DNA of 8,289 bases from positions 1 through 8,289 of the forward strand of contig WGAQ01000143.1 in the NCBI GenBank assembly GCA_015494735.1, read 5' to 3'. The DNA comes from Caldifarciminota bacterium (GTDB lineage: Bacteria > Hydrothermota > Hydrothermia > LBFQ01 > DSFT01). Within the stretch, counting starts at the first letter, position 1; each line of letters begins with the position of its first letter. The notes beneath the pieces were generated by a model. The model was not told where the DNA came from. It did no database searches and saw only the letters and a list, made by a program, of their open reading frames with translations. Below are positions 5,853 to 8,289 of this stretch, in pieces. The position numbers and the translations under genes are program-made.

Positions 5853-5892
5853 TGAAATATTCGAAACCGACCCATTTTAGGAGGTTTTAAAA
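5853..5892 (+). promoter_or_regulatory. Candidate promoter of the radical SAM gene
   Basis: Two TATA-like boxes lie here: TGAAATATT (5853-5861) and TTTTAAAA (5885-5892). The first would start transcription near 5883 and leave a leader that includes the ribosome binding site. The second would start it near the ATG itself, which would exclude that site. The first is therefore preferred. Confidence 0.35.
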
Positions 5893-5905
5893 AGACCGAG
5901 AAAAA

Positions 5906-5912
5906 GGAGGGG
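5906..5912 (+). promoter_or_regulatory. Ribosome binding site of the KamA-like gene
   Basis: GGAGGGG lies 3 nt before the ATG at 5916 and fixes that start. A second match to the 16S tail, AGGAGGT (5879-5885), has no start codon at a usable distance after it and probably is not a binding site. Confidence 0.65.
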
Positions 5913-5915
5913 TTT

Positions 5916-7250
5916 ATGAAGTACAGGGCGTACACGCTTCATAATTTCAGGGAGATACCGCAGGTTAAAAAGTTGCCTGAGGAATATCTCTTCGATATAG
6001 AGGTGGTTGCGAGGGTCTTTCCTTTCAAAACCAACAACTACGTTGTGAACGAATTGATAAACTGGGACGAAGTTCCGGAGGACCCCATATTCAGGATAAA
6101 CTTCCCCCAGAGGGGCATGCTCCTTCCCCATCATTACGAGAAAATTGCATCCCTTCTCAGGAATGGAGCATCGGAGCATGAGATACAGAAGGTGGCCTTC
6201 GAGATAAGGATGGAGCTCAACCCCCACCCCGCCGGACAGCTGGACCTCAACGTCCCCGTATTCAGGGGCAGGAGGCTCAGGGGTGTTCAGCACAAGTATT
6301 ACGAAACCATCCTCTTCTTCCCGTCCCAGGGACAGACGTGCCATGCCTACTGCACCTTCTGCTTCCGCTGGCCCCAGTTCGTCGGAATGAAGGACCTGAA
6401 GTTCGCCATGGCTGAAATCGAGCCGGTGATAGAATACATTAAGGAGCATCCGGAGATAACGGACATCCTCTTCACCGGTGGAGACCCCATGACCATGAGC
6501 GCGAAACTCCTGAGGTCATACATGGAGCCCCTGATAAAAGCCGACATTCCACATCTTCAGAATATTCGCATAGGAACCAGATTCCTGACCTACTGGCCCT
6601 ACAGGGTCCTGACCGACCCGGATGCGGATGACATCCTCAGGCTCTTCGAGGAAATCGTGAAGTCCGGAAAGCACCTCTCCATAATGGCCCACTTCAATCA
6701 CTGGAGGGAACTGGAGACCAGGGCTCTGGAGGAGGCGGTGAGGAGGATTCGTTCCACGGGTGCCAACATAAGGACCCAGTCCCCTCTGCTGAACCACATC
6801 AACGACCATGCGGATGTGTGGTCCACCATGTGGAAGAAGCAGGTGAAACTGGGAATGATTCCATACTACATGTTCGTGGTGAGGGATACAGGGGCGCAGC
6901 ACTACTTCGGACTGCCTCTTGTAAGGGCGTGGAACATATTCCGCAGAGCATATCAGCAGGTGAGCGGTCTGGCCCGCACCGTAAGGGGTCCCAGCATGTC
7001 GGCTACACCCGGAAAGATTCACGTCCTCGGTGTCTCGAAGGTCAACGGTGAGAAGGTCTTCGTCCTGCAGTTCCTTCAGGGAAGGAATCCCGACTGGGTA
7101 CGCAGACCCTTCTTCGCAAAGTACAACGAAAGAGCCATCTGGATAGACGAACTGGAGCCCGCATTTTCCGACAAGTTCTTCTTCGAGGACGAGATGGAAG
7201 AGATCCGCCAGCGTAAGATAAAGGAACTGGCAGAAATCGGAGCCATTTAG
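5916..7250 (+). CDS. KamA-family radical SAM protein (aminomutase-like)
   Basis: A 444-residue relative of lysine 2,3-aminomutase. The radical SAM cluster motif CxxxCxxC is Cys142-Cys146-Cys149 (QTCHAYCTFCFRWPQF), and the SAM-amino-binding loop is LFTGGDPMTM (185-194). The KamA-type arrangement HPAGQLDLNVP upstream and GPSMSATPGKIHVLGV (358-373) downstream is present; Lys367 is well placed to hold pyridoxal phosphate. Known members move the amino group of lysine, glutamate or a protein-bound lysine by a radical mechanism. Here the Asp of 'DAPGGGGK' that contacts the lysine side chain in the clostridial enzyme appears replaced (Ser360 by simple alignment), and the TGAQHYFGLP loop is shorter than its counterpart, so lysine should not be assumed as substrate. 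The N-terminal 100 or so residues and the C-terminal 55 lack obvious extra domains. It stands alone between the citrate synthase pair and the complex I operon. Confidence 0.86.
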   Translation: MKYRAYTLHNFREIPQVKKLPEEYLFDIEVVARVFPFKTNNYVVNELINWDEVPEDPIFRINFPQRGMLLPHHYEKIASLLRNGASEHEIQKVAFEIRMELNPHPAGQLDLNVPVFRGRRLRGVQHKYYETILFFPSQGQTCHAYCTFCFRWPQFVGMKDLKFAMAEIEPVIEYIKEHPEITDILFTGGDPMTMSAKLLRSYMEPLIKADIPHLQNIRIGTRFLTYWPYRVLTDPDADDILRLFEEIVKSGKHLSIMAHFNHWRELETRALEEAVRRIRSTGANIRTQSPLLNHINDHADVWSTMWKKQVKLGMIPYYMFVVRDTGAQHYFGLPLVRAWNIFRRAYQQVSGLARTVRGPSMSATPGKIHVLGVSKVNGEKVFVLQFLQGRNPDWVRRPFFAKYNERAIWIDELEPAFSDKFFFEDEMEEIRQRKIKELAEIGAI

Positions 7251-7265
7251 GGGCCTGCGGGCTCC
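7250..7265 (+). terminator. Hairpin after the KamA-like gene
   Basis: GGGGCC (7250-7255) and GGCTCC (7260-7265) form a 6-bp stem (one G-T pair) with a TGCG loop, beginning at the last base of the stop codon. The following TCCATCTTTATAATT is T-rich but not a clean tract. It probably separates the radical SAM gene from the complex I operon. Confidence 0.45.
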
Positions 7266-7271
7266 TCCATC

Positions 7272-7280
7272 TTTATAATT
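7272..7280 (+). promoter_or_regulatory. TATA-like box before nuoA
   Basis: TTTATAATT is a good archaeal box A by sequence and the only one in the short gap before the complex I genes. Its centre is only about 13 nt from the ATG at 7289, too close for the usual spacing of about 25 nt to the transcription start, so its use is doubtful with the assigned start. Confidence 0.35.
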
Positions 7281-7288
7281 GTGAAACT

Positions 7289-7645
7289 ATGGAAAAGTAC
7301 TTATCTCTTCTAATCATGGCTTTAATCGCCATCACGGTTCCGTTCGCAATGCTTTTCGTCCAGTGGCTCATATCTCCGAAGGGGTCTGACTACGGAGCCA
7401 AACTGGAACCCTATGAGTCCGGTGAGGTTCCCATAACGGATGCCTGGATACGGTATCCGGTTCGCTTCTACATGGTGGCATTCCTCTTCCTCCTGTTCGA
7501 TATAGAGGCAGCCCTCATATTCCCCTTCGCGGTGGTCTTCAAGAAACTGGGTCTCTTCGCCATCGTGGAGGCCTTCATATTTATAGGCATCCTTTTCGTT
7601 GGATGGCTGTTCCTTTACAGGGAAAAGGCTTATAAATGGGAGTGA
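7289..7645 (+). CDS. nuoA: Complex I subunit A (NuoA/NdhC/FpoA type)
   Basis: A 118-residue membrane subunit of the proton- or ion-pumping complex I family (NADH:quinone, F420H2 or ferredoxin-linked versions; the partner cannot be told from this subunit). It has three membrane helices, about residues 5-27, 55-78 and 87-109. The long first loop carries the family signature EPYESGEVPITDAWIRYPVR, followed by FYMVAFLFLLFDIEAALIFP, in which the conserved acidic FDIE pair lies in the second helix. Its length is normal. The start is ATG at 7289 with at most a weak TGTGA ahead of it; an internal ATG at 7316 would cut into the first helix. The nuoB gene begins 4 nt after the stop, as is usual for the operon. 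The gene opens the operon in this window. Confidence 0.92.
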   Translation: MEKYLSLLIMALIAITVPFAMLFVQWLISPKGSDYGAKLEPYESGEVPITDAWIRYPVRFYMVAFLFLLFDIEAALIFPFAVVFKKLGLFAIVEAFIFIGILFVGWLFLYREKAYKWE

Positions 7646-7649
7646 AACC

Positions 7650-8240
7650 ATGGCAAAATTCAAAATCATGGAGAAGACGGGGGTGACGGTTAAACTCCTG
7701 GAATCCCCCCACAGGAAGGTCAACAATACCTCGAGATTCGAGGATTTTGCCAGGCACATAGAGAAGTTCCCCGGAGGTGAGGTGCTGATAACGAGCGTGG
7801 AGAATCTCTTTGCGTGGGCCCGCTCCAAAAGTCCCTGGGATTTGACATTCGGTCTTGCATGCTGCGCCATCGAGCTGATGCACACCCATGGTCCCGTGTT
7901 CGATGCTGAGAGGATTGGAGCAATACTGAGAGCCACTCCCCGTCAGGCTGATGTGATGGTGGTGGCGGGCACAGTCACCATCAAGATGGCTCCCAGACTC
8001 CGCCGCCTCTACGAGCAGATGGCTGACCCCAAGTGGGTTATAGCCCTCGGAAGTTGTGCCATCAGCGGAGACCATTACCGCAATGTTTATTCTGTGGTTC
8101 CCGGTGTGGACCAGATTGTGCCCGTGGATGTTTACGTCCCCGGATGCCCTCCCACTCCCGAAGGCCTCATAAACGCATTCATGCAACTGGCTGAAATCAT
8201 CGAGAAGGAATGGAAGCAGAGGATGGGGGTGAAGAAATGA
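7650..8240 (+). CDS. nuoB: Complex I subunit B (NuoB/PSST, Fe-S cluster N2)
   Basis: A 196-residue subunit carrying the terminal iron-sulfur cluster N2, which passes electrons to quinone (or methanophenazine) at the join between the peripheral and membrane arms. The four cluster ligands are visible: the adjacent pair Cys71-Cys72 in FGLACCAIELM, Cys136 in ALGSCAISG, and Cys166 in VPVDVYVPGCPPTPEGL. The N-terminal 45 residues form a somewhat long, variable lead-in. GDHYRNVYSVVPGVDQIVPVD is close to the family segment, though the first residues vary from the common GG(P/L) form. The start is ATG at 7650, 4 nt after nuoA; GGAGTGA across the nuoA stop is the binding site. An upstream in-frame extension to 7599 lies within nuoA and is rejected. 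The stop overlaps the next start as ATGA, indicating coupled translation. Confidence 0.94.
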   Translation: MAKFKIMEKTGVTVKLLESPHRKVNNTSRFEDFARHIEKFPGGEVLITSVENLFAWARSKSPWDLTFGLACCAIELMHTHGPVFDAERIGAILRATPRQADVMVVAGTVTIKMAPRLRRLYEQMADPKWVIALGSCAISGDHYRNVYSVVPGVDQIVPVDVYVPGCPPTPEGLINAFMQLAEIIEKEWKQRMGVKK

Positions 8241-8289
8241 ATCTGGAAAAGTTCGGCGTGCAGGTGGATGAGTCCACAGGGACGAAATA
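8237..8289 (+). CDS. Start of next complex I subunit, probably NuoC (cut off by window)
   Basis: The ATG at 8237 overlaps the nuoB stop (ATGA) and is preceded by GGGGGTGA, a good ribosome binding site within the nuoB 3' end. Only 17 codons are visible (MNLEKFGVQVDESTGTK) and the frame stays open to the window edge. No motif can be judged in so short a piece; the nuoC call rests on gene order, since nuoC or a nuoCD fusion normally follows nuoB. Confidence 0.6.
   Translation, partial: MNLEKFGVQVDESTGTK

Noticed and set aside
4382..5935. A 517-codon open frame antisense to citrate synthase and the acidic gene
   Set aside because: Its translation is repetitive in Leu, Gly, Val and His, follows the codon bias of the sense genes, and matches no family. 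Citrate synthase on the other strand has all its catalytic residues.
7599..7649. N-terminal extension of nuoB by 17 residues
   Set aside because: It lies wholly within nuoA; the ATG at 7650 has a proper binding site (GGAGTGA) and the usual spacing for the operon.
1..8289. Mobile elements, CRISPR arrays, tRNA or rRNA genes, toxin-antitoxin or defence systems
   Set aside because: No transposase or integrase motifs, no regularly spaced direct repeats, no tRNA cloverleaf or rRNA segments seen on either strand; base and codon use look even across the genes.

Overview
The window reads as a gene-dense piece of an archaeal chromosome, most likely euryarchaeal and plausibly a thermophile. Signs of this are the heavy use of AGG/AGA for arginine and ATA for isoleucine, TATA-type boxes ahead of genes, strong GGAGG/GGTGA ribosome binding sites at some starts and none at others, an archaeal-type citrate synthase, a free-standing Roadblock/LC7 protein and a complex I operon. 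The exact lineage cannot be fixed from the sequence alone; a Thermoplasmata-like or Archaeoglobi-like organism is only a guess. There are no rRNA or tRNA genes, insertion sequences, CRISPR arrays or phage genes. No gene-free stretch exceeds 300 bases.

Layout. At the left edge is the 3' part of a Roadblock/LC7 gene (+), which converges with a DUF4230 membrane-anchored gene (-) across a 6-bp gap holding a symmetrical hairpin. Further right, also on the minus strand, a two-gene unit (about 4219 to 1056) encodes an SLC12-type cation-chloride cotransporter followed by a tandem hot-dog acyl-CoA thioesterase. A 243-bp divergent intergenic region separates this from the plus-strand genes. These are citrate synthase; a 64-residue, extremely acidic, tryptophan-rich protein starting 3 nt after it; a KamA-like radical SAM protein; and the beginning of a complex I operon (nuoA, nuoB and the first codons of a third subunit, presumably nuoC).

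How the genes work together. Citrate synthase and the complex I subunits belong to central and respiratory metabolism. The thioesterase hydrolyses acyl-CoAs and the transporter moves Na+/K+/Cl-. The KamA-like protein is probably an aminomutase-type enzyme of unknown substrate. No single pathway joins all of them.

The least ordinary element is the acidic mini-protein (39 of 64 residues are Asp or Glu, 7 are Trp) placed directly behind citrate synthase. Other points worth a look are the asymmetric composite active site of the thioesterase, the Na+- and K+-site residues kept in a prokaryotic SLC12 protein, the apparently changed substrate pocket of the KamA relative, and a structured leader ahead of citrate synthase.
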